Source of the DNA: Pseudaquabacterium pictum
GTDB lineage: Bacteria > Pseudomonadota > Gammaproteobacteria > Burkholderiales > Burkholderiaceae_C
Direction: 5' to 3'
Length of the DNA stretch: 64,000 nucleotides
NCBI RefSeq assembly: GCF_005403045.1
Contig: NZ_BJCL01000001.1
Coordinates: 744,001 to 808,000 of the forward strand
The notes beneath the pieces were generated by a model that saw only the letters and a program-made list of their open reading frames with translations, was not told the origin of the DNA and did not search any database. Positions 31,734 to 40,078 of this stretch are shown piece after piece (positions within the stretch are counted from its first letter, which is position 1; each line of letters starts with the position of its first letter). A program made the translations under genes and the position numbers.

Positions 31734-32918
31734 ATGGCCAGCCACGCCAAATACAGCTGGGAAGACCCGCTGAACCTCGATGCCCAACTCACCGACGACG
31801 AGCGTGCGGTGCGCGACGCCGCCCATGCCTACTGCCAGGAGCGGCTGGCACCGCGGGTGCTGGAGGCCTTCCGCCATGAGAAGACCGACCGCGCCATCTT
31901 CAACGAGATGGGCGAGCTGGGCCTGCTGGGCCCCACCATCCCCACCGAGTACGGCGGTTCGGGCCTGAACTACGTCTGCTACGGCCTGGTGGCGCGCGAG
32001 GTGGAGCGGGTGGATTCCGGCTACCGCAGCATGATGAGCGTGCAGAGCAGCCTGGTGATGGTGCCGATCAACGACTTCGGCACCGAGGCGCAGAAGCAGA
32101 AGTACCTGCCCAAGCTGGCCCGCGGCGAATGGGTGGGCTGCTTCGGCCTGACCGAGCCCAACCATGGCAGCGACCCCGGCAGCATGGTCACCCGCGCCCG
32201 CAAGGTCGATGGCGGCTACAGCCTGACCGGCAGCAAGATGTGGATCAGCAACTCGCCGTTCGCCGATGTGTTCGTCGTGTGGGCCAAGGACGACGGCGGC
32301 CAGATCCGCGGCTTCATCCTGAACAAGGGTGCCAAGGGCCTGTCCGCACCGGCCATCCACAGCAAGGTGGGCCTGCGCGCCTCCATCACCGGCGAGATCG
32401 TGATGGACAACGTGTTCTGCCCCGAGGAAGACGCCTTCCCCGAGGTGCGCGGCCTCAAAGGGCCGTTCACCTGCCTGAACAGCGCCCGCTACGGCATCGC
32501 CTGGGGCGCCATGGGCGCTGCGGAAGACTGCTTCCACCGCGCCCGCCAGTACGTGATGGACCGCCAGCAGTTCGGCCGCCCGCTGGCCGCCAACCAGCTG
32601 ATCCAGAAGAAGCTGGCCGACATGCAGACCGAGATCGCCCTGGGCCTGCAAGGCGTGCTGCAGCTGGGCCGCATGAAGGACGCCGGCACCGCCAGCGTGG
32701 AAGTGACCAGCATCCTCAAGCGCAACAACTGCGGCAAGGCGCTGGACATCGCCCGCATGGCCCGCGACATGCTGGGCGGCAACGGCATCAGCGATGAATA
32801 CGGCGTGGTGCGCCACATGGTGAACCTGGAGGTGGTGAACACCTACGAAGGCACGCACGATGTGCATGCGCTGATCCTGGGCCGTGCCATCACCGGCATC
32901 GCTGCCTTCGCCAACTGA
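31734..32918 (+). CDS. gcdH: Glutaryl-CoA dehydrogenase (acyl-CoA dehydrogenase family)
   Basis: A 394-aa flavoprotein that oxidises and decarboxylates glutaryl-CoA to crotonyl-CoA in lysine and glutarate breakdown. FAD/acyl-CoA motifs are visible: [16 protein letters not shown] (about 138-153), [15 protein letters not shown] (near 282) and the C-terminal catalytic-Glu region [20 protein letters not shown]. The GSDPG variant in place of the usual GSDA is typical of GcdH. AGGAG lies 7 bases before the ATG. The CoA-transferase gene starts 1 base after the stop, tying it to glutarate activation. Confidence 0.92.
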   Translation: MASHAKYSWEDPLNLDAQLTDDERAVRDAAHAYCQERLAPRVLEAFRHEKTDRAIFNEMGELGLLGPTIPTEYGGSGLNYVCYGLVAREVERVDSGYRSMMSVQSSLVMVPINDFGTEAQKQKYLPKLARGEWVGCFGLTEPNHGSDPGSMVTRARKVDGGYSLTGSKMWISNSPFADVFVVWAKDDGGQIRGFILNKGAKGLSAPAIHSKVGLRASITGEIVMDNVFCPEEDAFPEVRGLKGPFTCLNSARYGIAWGAMGAAEDCFHRARQYVMDRQQFGRPLAANQLIQKKLADMQTEIALGLQGVLQLGRMKDAGTASVEVTSILKRNNCGKALDIARMARDMLGGNGISDEYGVVRHMVNLEVVNTYEGTHDVHALILGRAITGIAAFAN

Positions 32919-32919
32919 C

Positions 32920-34116
32920 ATGGCCGGGCTGTCGCTGCTGGAGGGCGTGCGCGTCCTCGACCTGTCCCGCGTGCTGGCCGGCCCCTGGTCGGGCCAGATC
33001 CTGGCCGACTACGGCGCGGACGTGATCAAGGTCGAGCGCCCCGGCGGCGGCGACGACACCCGCACCTGGGGCCCACCCTGGTGGGGCGATCCGGCCGACC
33101 GCATGTCGGCCTACTACCTCAGCGCCAACCGCGGCAAGCGGTCGATCGCCATCGACATCGCGCATGAAGAAGGCGCGAATCTGGTCCGCCAGCTGGCCGC
33201 CGAGGCCGATGTGGTGCTGGAGAACTACAAGGTCGGCCAGCTGGCCAAGTACGGGCTGGACTACGCCAGCCTGAGCAAGCTGAACCCGCGGCTGGTGTAC
33301 TGCTCGGTCACCGGCTACGGCCAAACCGGGCCGATGGCCACCGCTGCCGGCTACGACTTCGCGATCCAGGCCACCGGCGGCCTGATGAGCGTGACCGGCG
33401 AGAAGGAAGGCACGCCCGGCAGCCAGCCGCAGAAGGTGGGCGTGGCGGTGGCCGACCTGTTCACCGGCGTGTATGCCACCACCGCCATCCTGGCGGCGCT
33501 GGTCGAACGCGGCCGCACCGGCCAGGGCCGCCACATCGACGCCGCCCTGCTGGATGTGCAGGTGGCCATGCTGGCCAACCAGGCCAGCAACCACCTGGTG
33601 GGCGGCATCATTCCGCAGCGCATGGGCAATGCCCACCTGAACGTGGTGCCCTACCAGGTGTTCACCACGGCCGACGGCCACATCGTGCTGGCCGTGGGCA
33701 ACGACGGCCAGTTCGCCCGTTTCTGCGAGCTGGCCGGCCATGCCGCGGTGGCGGCCGATGCCCGCTTCACCACCAACTCGGCCCGCCTGGCCAACCGCGA
33801 GGCGCTGATCCCGCAGATCGCCGACTGGATGCTGACCCGCACCACGCAAGGCTGGATCGACCTGCTGGAGCCGCATGCGGTGCCCTGCGCGCCCATCCTC
33901 ACCCTGCCTGGCGTGTTCGCCCAGAAGCAGGTGGTGGCGCGCGGCATGCAGGCCGGCTTCGACGTGGGCGCCGACCGGCCGATGCCGACCATCCCGAACC
34001 CGATGCTGTTCGACGGCCAGCGTGCGATGGCCGACCAGCCGCCGCCCAAGATCGACGAACAGGGCGACGCCATCCGCGCCGCGCTGGCCGCCGGCACCGG
34101 CTGGCCGGCCCGCTGA
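32920..34116 (+). CDS. CaiB/BaiF-family (class III) CoA-transferase
   Basis: A 398-aa class III CoA-transferase. Conserved GVRVLDLSRVLAGPWSGQIL (about 8-27), ADYGADVIKVERPG and the catalytic aspartate in HIDAALLDVQVAML (near residue 212) are visible. Directly after gcdH it most likely activates glutarate with succinyl-CoA, as in SUGCT/GcdG-type systems; this is inference from context. The gene begins 1 base after the gcdH stop. Confidence 0.88.
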   Translation: MAGLSLLEGVRVLDLSRVLAGPWSGQILADYGADVIKVERPGGGDDTRTWGPPWWGDPADRMSAYYLSANRGKRSIAIDIAHEEGANLVRQLAAEADVVLENYKVGQLAKYGLDYASLSKLNPRLVYCSVTGYGQTGPMATAAGYDFAIQATGGLMSVTGEKEGTPGSQPQKVGVAVADLFTGVYATTAILAALVERGRTGQGRHIDAALLDVQVAMLANQASNHLVGGIIPQRMGNAHLNVVPYQVFTTADGHIVLAVGNDGQFARFCELAGHAAVAADARFTTNSARLANREALIPQIADWMLTRTTQGWIDLLEPHAVPCAPILTLPGVFAQKQVVARGMQAGFDVGADRPMPTIPNPMLFDGQRAMADQPPPKIDEQGDAIRAALAAGTGWPAR

Positions 34117-34165
34117 CCCCCAGGCCGGCCCGTTGCGGCCGGCCCATCCCAGACTGGACACACCG

Positions 34166-34450
34166 ATGACCCGCCCGCAAGCCGTGCCCACCGTGCAGAT
34201 CGACGACGCCCGCGTCATCGTCACCGAATGGCGCTTCGCCCCCGGTGCCGAGACCGGCTGGCACCGCCATGGCCACGACTACGTGGTGGTGCCGATGACC
34301 GACGGCGAGCTGCTGCTGGAAACGCCGGAAGGCAACCGCACAGCCCCGCTGGTCAAGGGCCGCTCGTACAACCGGCAGGTGGGTGTGGAACACAACGTGA
34401 TCAACAACACCGACCACGAGGTGGTGTTCGTCGAGATCGAGATCAAGTGA
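34166..34450 (+). CDS. Small cupin-domain protein
   Basis: A 94-aa single cupin barrel. Motif 1 is GWHRHGHDYVVVPMTDGELLLE (two His plus Glu-like positions, residues 31-50) and motif 2 is VGVEHNVINNTDHEVVFVE. It could bind a metal and act as an isomerase or dioxygenase-type accessory, but no reaction can be assigned. It lies between the CoA-transferase (49-base gap) and the semialdehyde dehydrogenase (11-base gap), so it belongs to the glutarate operon. Confidence 0.85.
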   Translation: MTRPQAVPTVQIDDARVIVTEWRFAPGAETGWHRHGHDYVVVPMTDGELLLETPEGNRTAPLVKGRSYNRQVGVEHNVINNTDHEVVFVEIEIK

Positions 34451-34461
34451 AGGAACGCCCC

Positions 34462-35940
34462 ATGGACATGAGCACCTCCCCCCTGGCCACGCTGGCCGAC
34501 CCCGGCCTGCTGAAGACCGACGCCCTGATCGGCGGCGAGTGGGTGGGCGGCAACAGCCGCTTCGACGTGACCGACCCCGCCACCGGCCTGAAGCTGGCCA
34601 GCGTGGCCAACCTGGGCCCGGTGGACTGCCACAACGCCATCGTGGCGGCCGACAAGGCCTGGGGCCCCTGGCGCAGCAAGACCGCCAAGGAACGGGGTGC
34701 AGTGATGATGAAGTGGTTCCACCTGATCCACCAGCATGCCGACGACCTGGCCCGCATCATGACGGCCGAGCAGGGCAAGCCGCTGGCCGAGGCGCGTGGC
34801 GAGGTGGTCTACGGCGCCAGCTTCATCGAGTGGTTTGCCGAGGAGGCCAAGCGCGTCTACGGCGAGACCATCCCCACCACCGACAACAACAAGCGCTACA
34901 TCGTCATCAAGCAGCCCATCGGCGTGTGCGCGGCGATCACGCCGTGGAACTTCCCGATCGCGATGATCACCCGCAAAGTGGCGCCGGCGCTGGCCGCTGG
35001 CTGCAGCGTGGTGATCAAGCCGGCCGAGGCCACGCCGCTGTCGGCCCTGGCCGTGGCCGAGCTGGCCCAGCGCGCCGGCATGCCGGCCGGCGTGCTGAAC
35101 ATCATCACCGCCGACGCCGAGCAGAGCATCGCCGTGGGCCAGGTGCTGTGCAGCAGCGATGTGGTGCGGCATTTGTCCTTCACGGGATCGACCGAGGTGG
35201 GCCGCATCCTGGCGCGGCAATGCGCCCCCACCGTCAAGAAGATCAGCCTGGAACTGGGCGGCAACGCGCCGTTCATCGTGTTCGACGATGCCGACCTGGA
35301 CTCGGCGGTGGAAGGCGCGATGGTCAGCAAGTACCGCAACGCCGGCCAGACCTGCGTCTGCGCCAACCGCTTCTATGTGCAGGCCGGCGTGTACGACAGC
35401 TTCGTCGAGAAGCTGGCCGCCAAGAGCCGCGGCATCAAGGTGGGCAACGGTTTCGAAGCCGGCGTGCACCAGGGCCCGCTGATCGATGACCAGGCCGTGC
35501 ACAAGGTGGAAAGCCATGTGGCCGACGCCCTGGGCAAGGGCGCGCGCCTGGTGGCCGGCGGCCAGCGCATCGGTGACCGCTTCTACACCCCCACGGTGCT
35601 GGCCGACGTGACCAGCGAGATGCTCTGCGCCCGCGAGGAGACCTTCGGCCCGGTGGCGCCGGTGTTCCGCTTCGAGACCGAGGCCGAGGCCATCGCCCTG
35701 GCCAACAACACCGAATTCGGCCTGGCCAGCTACTTCTACAGCCGCGACATCGGCCGGGTGTTCCGCGTGGGCGAGGCGCTGGAGTACGGCATGGTGGGCA
35801 TCAACACCGGCCTGATCAGCACGGCCGAGGTGCCGTTTGGCGGCGTCAAGCAGAGTGGCCTGGGGCGCGAAGGCGCCCACCAGGGCATAGACGACTACAT
35901 CGAGATCAAGTACCTCTGCCTCGGCGATATCTTGAAGTAG
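34462..35940 (+). CDS. gabD: NAD(P)-dependent succinate/glutarate-semialdehyde dehydrogenase
   Basis: A 492-aa aldehyde dehydrogenase of the GabD/DavD group. Visible are AAITPWNFPIAMITRK (about 152-167), the cofactor loop FTGSTEVGR, catalytic Glu in LELGGNAPFIV and catalytic Cys in NAGQTCVCANRF. C-terminal PFGGVKQSGLGREG matches GabD. In an operon with glutaryl-CoA dehydrogenase, oxidation of glutarate semialdehyde (from lysine via 5-aminovalerate) is the more likely job than succinate semialdehyde, though these enzymes often do both. A second ATG two codons in is possible. Confidence 0.9.
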   Translation: MDMSTSPLATLADPGLLKTDALIGGEWVGGNSRFDVTDPATGLKLASVANLGPVDCHNAIVAADKAWGPWRSKTAKERGAVMMKWFHLIHQHADDLARIMTAEQGKPLAEARGEVVYGASFIEWFAEEAKRVYGETIPTTDNNKRYIVIKQPIGVCAAITPWNFPIAMITRKVAPALAAGCSVVIKPAEATPLSALAVAELAQRAGMPAGVLNIITADAEQSIAVGQVLCSSDVVRHLSFTGSTEVGRILARQCAPTVKKISLELGGNAPFIVFDDADLDSAVEGAMVSKYRNAGQTCVCANRFYVQAGVYDSFVEKLAAKSRGIKVGNGFEAGVHQGPLIDDQAVHKVESHVADALGKGARLVAGGQRIGDRFYTPTVLADVTSEMLCAREETFGPVAPVFRFETEAEAIALANNTEFGLASYFYSRDIGRVFRVGEALEYGMVGINTGLISTAEVPFGGVKQSGLGREGAHQGIDDYIEIKYLCLGDILK

Positions 35941-35953
35941 TCGCCAGCCGGGT

Positions 35954-36862
35954 TCAGTCGTCGTTGGCGGCGGGCGTGCCCGCCGCATGCGGGCTGAGCC
36001 CGCTGCGGCCGATGGCCGTGCCCTCGCCGGCCTGGCCCAGGGCGCGGCGCAGCAGGCTGTCGGCATCCTTGCCGTGCTGCGGGTACTGGGCCACGCCCAC
36101 GCACACCGCCACCGCCACATCCTGCCCGGCCACGGTGAATGGCCGCTGCAGCGATTGCGCCAGCTTCACCGCCACCCGCTCGCCATCGCCGGCATCGTCG
36201 ATCCAGGCCAGCAGCACCGCGAAGCTGTCCACCCCCACCGAGGCCACCACATCGCTGGCACGCAGGCCGGAGCGCAGCCGCACCGCCACCTTGCGGCGCA
36301 GCACGTTGGCCGATTCGGTGCCCAGGCGTGCCTCGGTGGCCGCCAGGCCCTCGATGCGCAGGGCCAGCAGGGCCATCACCGCCGGCTCGCGCTCGCGCAG
36401 GGCCAGCAGGTGGTTCATGTGCTCCATCAGTTGCGCATGGTTGGGCAGGCCGGTGGCCAGGTCGGTGGCATAGGCCTTGCGCGCAGCACGCTCCAGGCGC
36501 TTGCGCTCCACCGCCAGGCGCACTGCCCGCGCCAGCGCCGCCGGATGGGCATCGTGCGGTGGCAGCACATCCTGCGTGCCCAGCTGCACGAGGCGCAGAG
36601 CCTCACTGCTGGCCGGCTCGGGCGCCACCACCAGCACCGCGGCATCCAGCACCGCCCGGGCCAGGCCGGGCCAGGCAGCCAGCTGGCGCAGGCCATCGGG
36701 CCGGGCGTGGTGCAACACGATGGCGTCGTAATGCTGGCTGTCCAGCGCCGCCGACAGCTCATCGAAAGACGGCACGTCGTGCACCACGAAGGGGCCGTAG
36801 GCCGAGGTGGACAGATCGGGCGCGGCGGCACCGAGGTGCAGGAGCTGGATGGGATCGTTCAT
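35954..36862 (-). CDS. Degenerate GGDEF-domain protein with receiver-like N-terminus
   Basis: About 302 aa. Residues 1-115 look like a response-regulator-type alpha/beta domain, but the phosphoacceptor Asp is not obvious. Residues 130-285 align with a GGDEF domain (DLATGLPNHAQLMEHMNHLL at the entry, VAVCVGVAQYPQHGKDADSLLRRA at the end), but the signature is GVDSF in VVASVGVDSFAVLL in place of GGDEF. It should therefore not make c-di-GMP and may be a c-di-GMP- or GTP-responsive scaffold. Start at 36862 (MNDPIQLL) or 36871. Confidence 0.8.
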   Translation of the reverse strand: MNDPIQLLHLGAAAPDLSTSAYGPFVVHDVPSFDELSAALDSQHYDAIVLHHARPDGLRQLAAWPGLARAVLDAAVLVVAPEPASSEALRLVQLGTQDVLPPHDAHPAALARAVRLAVERKRLERAARKAYATDLATGLPNHAQLMEHMNHLLALREREPAVMALLALRIEGLAATEARLGTESANVLRRKVAVRLRSGLRASDVVASVGVDSFAVLLAWIDDAGDGERVAVKLAQSLQRPFTVAGQDVAVAVCVGVAQYPQHGKDADSLLRRALGQAGEGTAIGRSGLSPHAAGTPAANDD

Positions 36863-36948
36863 GGGCTGCATCGATGATGCCGCAGTGCCCGCTCACCCGC
36901 CACGCTGGGAACTACGGGGTGTCGCCGCTCGGTTAAACTGCTCCCGCC

Positions 36949-37022
36949 GCGGGTGTAGTTCAATGGTAGAACGCCAGCTTCCCAAGCTTGATACGTGGGT
37001 TCGATTCCCATCACCCGCTCCA
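36949..37022 (+). tRNA. tRNA-Gly (anticodon CCC)
   Basis: A 74-nt cloverleaf with encoded CCA: acceptor GCGGGTG pairs with CACCCGC, D-arm GTTCAATGGTAGAAC, anticodon loop TTCCCAA, T-arm GTGGGTTCGATTCCCAT. The pattern matches glyU of E. coli. In the anticodon stem (CCAGC with GCTTG) one C-U mismatch is seen. Its last 18 bases are duplicated at 49484-49501, marking it as the integration site of the downstream element. Confidence 0.95.
37005..37022 (+). repeat. Left attachment site (attL), 18-bp direct repeat
   Basis: TTCCCATCACCCGCTCCA forms the 3' end of the tRNA-Gly gene and is repeated identically at 49484-49501. The tRNA copy lies next to the integrase gene, the normal layout of a tRNA-integrated element in which the tRNA stays intact. 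Confidence 0.92.
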
Positions 37023-37105
37023 CGTCTCGCCAAGGTGTTGATCCGAGATCGATTTCTTGGCTTGTAGGCCCCTGATACAGCGCACTCATACGAAGGTGCG
37101 TTTCT

Positions 37106-39079
37106 GTGGATGGACTTTCTCGACGCCCCAGTGGCATCTACGTTGCACGCCTGACCGTGCCATTGCGGCTCAGAGCGTTGGTCGGCCAGACCGAACTCAT
37201 CGCCTCGACTGGTGCCCGAGACCTGCCCCTTGCGCGCATCGTTGCGGGCGAGCTGCTGGCACAGTGGCGGCGCAGGTTCCTTGATCTTGACCGCCTTCAA
37301 ACGCCCATGGACATTGACATTCTCAGGGTCGCCACCGGCTCGCCAGCGCTGACCAGCGGCACGGGGTACCTGCCCCTCGCTGAAGCCGCCACAGCCTCCG
37401 GGATCGGTGAGGACAGCCTCCTGCGGGATGCAGCAAGGGGGCGGCTGCAGCTCTTCGCCCGCCTGCTCCGGTGCCGAGGCATGCGAGTGCCCTTCGATGC
37501 GCTAGACCGAAACCCGGAAGGCGGATGGGATGTTCCTCAACCTGACCGGATGCCGGAAGCTGCTGTTGAGGAGAACCTAACAGGCATCCTGCAGGTGCTA
37601 GACAGCGAGGAAGCGGCTGCTCACCTGCTGGCTGGCGGCAGCTTCTGTGCCGTGCTTTTTGGTATCCCGAACGATCCTCAGCGTGGATTTGCACCCGATC
37701 AGGCGCTGGCATTGGGAAGGAAGTCGATCGAACTGGTCGCACGCGAGGTCGAGTCCTTGCGACGCGGGCACGCCATGCTGGTCACCCAGGAGCAGATCGA
37801 CTTGGCAAGCGTCGATCGCACCAGGCAGGCGACTTCGGCGCGTTCGCATGATCACCGGCCGCTCAAGGAGTCGATCGAGCCATTCTTGAGTGACCACTCG
37901 CGGCCCCGAGGTGATGAGCAAACCCGCCGCATCCGAGACGCATGCACCTTGTTCTTGGCCCTGATGGGCACCGAGCTCCGAGGCTGTGATCTGTCACGCG
38001 ACCTGATGCGCAGATACCGCGATGACCTGCTGCCCACCCTGCCCGCCAACGAGAACAAGGTTCGACTGATCCACAAGACGAGCAGCGTTACCGAGTCTAT
38101 TGCAGCGGTGGCAGGCACCGACTGGCCGCGAATGTCTGCGGATCAGCAACTGAAGCGCATCGGGTGGCTCGCCGGTTGGCTGGAATGGCTAGGCCGAGAG
38201 GGCTGGGCCGAACCTTCGCTGATCGAAGGCATTGCCGGCGGTGGTCACGCTGGTCGCCAAGCCACTGAGCGGCGTCGGTCTCGCAAGGAGCAGGACAAGC
38301 GTGACCCGTTCACTGCAGAAGAGCTCGAGCGAATTTTCAGCGCCAGCTGGTTTCGCGATGGCCATGGCGCATTGACTGCGAACGGCACGTATCGCACCTG
38401 GATGCCTGCTAACACGTGGATGCCGTTGATCGGGTTGTATACGGGCGCGCGCCTTGGCGAAATTGCGCAGCTGAATCTCGAAGACATCTGGCAGAACGAT
38501 CACGGGATCTGGCTCTTCGACATCATCGACGGCAGCGACGAAGATGAGAACGGTGCTCCCGGCAAGAAGCGGCTGAAGAACGTCAATGCGCGTAGGCAAA
38601 TTCCTGTTCACCGCGAGCTTGTTCGAATTGGGCTGATCGACTGGACAGAACGGTTGCGAGAAGCTGGCTACACGCGGCTCTTCCCCGAACTGAAATACGA
38701 CAAGGTCAAGGGCTACGGCAAGTCGTTCACCAAGGCGTTCTCGCGTTACCTCAGCGGACTTGGAATGCCGCGCAACGGACGCAAAGTGTTCCACAGCTTC
38801 CGTCACAACATGACCAACAAGCTCCTCAACGAGCTGGACGCGCCCACGGTCCTCGCCAAGCAGGTGCTGGGACATGAGCGCGGGGATAGCACGACCGTGA
38901 ACACCTACCGCAAGGACGTCACGGCGGACGGTGCCGACAGCAAGTTGGTGCGCTTGATCGACTCCGTCAACTACAACTTTCTCGGAAGTGTCGTGGCCTT
39001 TGACATCAGCGCTGGCTTGAAGGCGGTCAAGGATGCCCTCGACCGGAAGAACCGCGGCCTGGGCGCCGAAGAAGACTGA
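37106..39079 (+). CDS. Site-specific tyrosine recombinase (integrase) of the element
   Basis: A 657-aa integrase, longer than typical phage integrases because of an N-terminal extension. The opening PSGIYVARLTVPLRLRALVG fits the DUF6538-type entry domain seen in large integrases. The C-terminal catalytic domain (about 400-610) has R449 (YTGARLGEI), H563 and R566 (HSFRHNM), H590 (LGHERG) and nucleophile Y601 (TVNTY), so it should be active. It begins 84 bases after the tRNA and reads away from it, and may be expressed by read-through from the tRNA promoter because no terminator intervenes. Codon use is less GC-extreme than that of chromosomal genes. Confidence 0.93.
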   Translation: MDGLSRRPSGIYVARLTVPLRLRALVGQTELIASTGARDLPLARIVAGELLAQWRRRFLDLDRLQTPMDIDILRVATGSPALTSGTGYLPLAEAATASGIGEDSLLRDAARGRLQLFARLLRCRGMRVPFDALDRNPEGGWDVPQPDRMPEAAVEENLTGILQVLDSEEAAAHLLAGGSFCAVLFGIPNDPQRGFAPDQALALGRKSIELVAREVESLRRGHAMLVTQEQIDLASVDRTRQATSARSHDHRPLKESIEPFLSDHSRPRGDEQTRRIRDACTLFLALMGTELRGCDLSRDLMRRYRDDLLPTLPANENKVRLIHKTSSVTESIAAVAGTDWPRMSADQQLKRIGWLAGWLEWLGREGWAEPSLIEGIAGGGHAGRQATERRRSRKEQDKRDPFTAEELERIFSASWFRDGHGALTANGTYRTWMPANTWMPLIGLYTGARLGEIAQLNLEDIWQNDHGIWLFDIIDGSDEDENGAPGKKRLKNVNARRQIPVHRELVRIGLIDWTERLREAGYTRLFPELKYDKVKGYGKSFTKAFSRYLSGLGMPRNGRKVFHSFRHNMTNKLLNELDAPTVLAKQVLGHERGDSTTVNTYRKDVTADGADSKLVRLIDSVNYNFLGSVVAFDISAGLKAVKDALDRKNRGLGAEED

Positions 39080-39194
39080 GTTGCCGAAGGCCGATGAGTG
39101 GCCTGCGACGTAGCCATGCGCCTAAATTCCGACAAAATTAGTAGGAATTGATCAACCAGCGGAATTGTAACAACTTGAAACAGTTGGACTGAGG

Positions 39195-39203
39195 TTATCC
39201 ACA
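39195..39203 (+). promoter_or_regulatory. DnaA box (consensus)
   Basis: TTATCCACA, a perfect match to the strong DnaA-binding consensus, lies 20 bases before the 39223-39245 hairpin. A second perfect box is inverted at 39401-39409, 197 bases away. Confidence 0.55.
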
Positions 39204-39222
39204 GGGCTTGAATGTCGCTAAC

Positions 39223-39245
39223 CTTAAGCGCCAACGGCGCTTAAG
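39223..39245. repeat. Perfect 10-bp inverted repeat
   Basis: CTTAAGCGCC and GGCGCTTAAG are separated by AAC. The arms are perfect and there is no T-tract, so a protein-binding or strand-exchange structure is as likely as a terminator. It lies between the two DnaA boxes. Confidence 0.7.
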
Positions 39246-39400
39246 AAGTAGTTTGCAACTGATTGCGCCGCCCCAAAGACAGAGCATATGCCCGCGTACT
39301 AGGCGCGATAGCTCGGCTGTGAGTAAGTGCGGTCATGTGCCTCAACACCCAAGACCTGCCGCATAGGTAAAGCAGCATCAGTAAAGTGAACTTGACTGCC

Positions 39401-39409
39401 TGTGGATAA
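39401..39409 (-). promoter_or_regulatory. DnaA box (consensus, inverted)
   Basis: TGTGGATAA on the plus strand is TTATCCACA on the minus strand. It is followed 10 bases later by an 8-bp inverted repeat (39420-39436, ATGCTGCG and CGCAGCAT). Confidence 0.55.
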
Positions 39410-39527
39410 CTTTTTCAGCATGCTGCGGCGCAGCATCGATTCCTCGAAGCAACGCTCCAAAAGCGCGTGCACAATACGGACAGCTTGTGCTGCCGCTCGA
39501 CCAACTCTCTTGCTCTAGCCGCACAAG

Positions 39528-39564
39528 AAAAAAGCTCGGACTGTGTTTGCACCACAGCCGAGCT
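39528..39564 (-). terminator. Orphan rho-independent terminator on the minus strand
   Basis: A 12-bp stem with a single bulged A (AGCTCGG-A-CTGTG at 39533-39545 with CACAG-CCGAGCT at 39553-39564) is followed on the minus strand by six T (39533-39528). No gene ends here on that strand, which suggests an untranslated RNA transcribed leftward from about 39800. Confidence 0.75.
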
Positions 39565-39720
39565 CCTCTGCAACTTTGCCCAGGCGGGGCGCCTACGGAC
39601 GCAGGCTTTGAGTGACCGAGAAAGGCAATCGAATGCAACTAGCAATTGCGGACGAACAAACGGACCCGAACTGGGCCTACCTGTTCCGTCCACCTATCGA
39701 TAGAGCGTGACTGCCTCACG

Positions 39721-39747
39721 GCCTGCTAGCGGTTGCCTCTAGCAGGC
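39721..39747. repeat. 9-bp inverted repeat
   Basis: GCCTGCTAG (39721-39729) and CTAGCAGGC (39739-39747) form a hairpin with a 9-nt loop, inside the candidate minus-strand RNA. Confidence 0.65.
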
Positions 39748-39934
39748 TACTAGTTTAGGCATACCTATGGCGTCCTGTCTACGCGGTGGTTACAACTTCG
39801 GGGTAATCACTACACGCAGGATGGGCCTCAAGTCAACCCGAATGCTAGTAGCCAAGGCCGACTGATTCCAGCTTGCAGCGAACCATCCGGGTTCGCTGCT
39901 GGTGCAGCTCGACCAACTTTTTAGGAAGTTCATC

Positions 39935-40078
39935 ATGGCGAAGAAGCCAAATGAAACCACATCGGCCCGCGTGGCCACCACTGCCAGCAAGCTGCTGCGC
40001 AACCCGAGGACCTCCCCCGCGGTGAAGACCGTCGCGGCATCGGCGCTGACCCAGCGGGTCAAGCCGAAGGGGAAGTAG
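39935..40078 (+). CDS. 47-aa basic protein paired with the Cas2-like gene
   Basis: The 47-residue product starts MAKKPNETTSARVATTASKL and ends ALTQRVKPKGK, with about ten Lys/Arg and no hydrophobic segment. It has a good ribosome binding site (AGGAAG, about 8 bases before the ATG). Its TAG is immediately followed by the ATG of the Cas2-like gene (0-base gap), so the two are translationally coupled. Small proteins of this style recur next to stand-alone Cas2-like genes in proteobacteria, as I recall; function is unknown. A nucleic-acid-binding or antitoxin role would fit its charge, but is inference. Confidence 0.7.
   Translation: MAKKPNETTSARVATTASKLLRNPRTSPAVKTVAASALTQRVKPKGK

Larger units (their letters stand above)
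39528..39800 (-). ncRNA. Candidate small RNA ending at the orphan terminator
   Basis: The only object that explains the strong minus-strand terminator at 39528-39564 is a short transcript from the right. It would include the 9-bp hairpin GCCTGCTAG/CTAGCAGGC (39721-39747). A TTGACT box lies on the minus strand near 39835-39840, but no good -10 follows, so the 5' end is a guess. In plasmid-like elements such RNAs often control replication. Confidence 0.3.
39080..39934. other. Structured non-coding segment of the element: candidate origin/regulatory region
   Basis: No convincing gene lies in these 855 bases. What is visible: an AT-rich patch (39120-39180); consensus DnaA boxes TTATCCACA at 39195-39203 and, inverted, at 39401-39409; a perfect 10-bp inverted repeat with 3-nt loop at 39223-39245; an 8-bp inverted repeat with 1-nt centre at 39420-39436; a minus-strand terminator at 39528-39564; and a 9-bp inverted repeat at 39721-39747. 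Such density suggests a replication or maintenance region rather than spacer. Confidence 0.6.

Noticed and set aside
36859-37300. Minus-strand frames across tRNA-Gly, including one reading GDGNRTHVSSLGSWRS
   Set aside because: This is the well-known spurious product of reading a tRNA-Gly gene in antisense; it overlaps the tRNA and integrase start.
39378-39703. Frames of 78-92 codons on both strands in the element's non-coding segment
   Set aside because: They run through the strong terminator hairpin at 39528-39564, lack ribosome binding sites and show no recognisable sequence.
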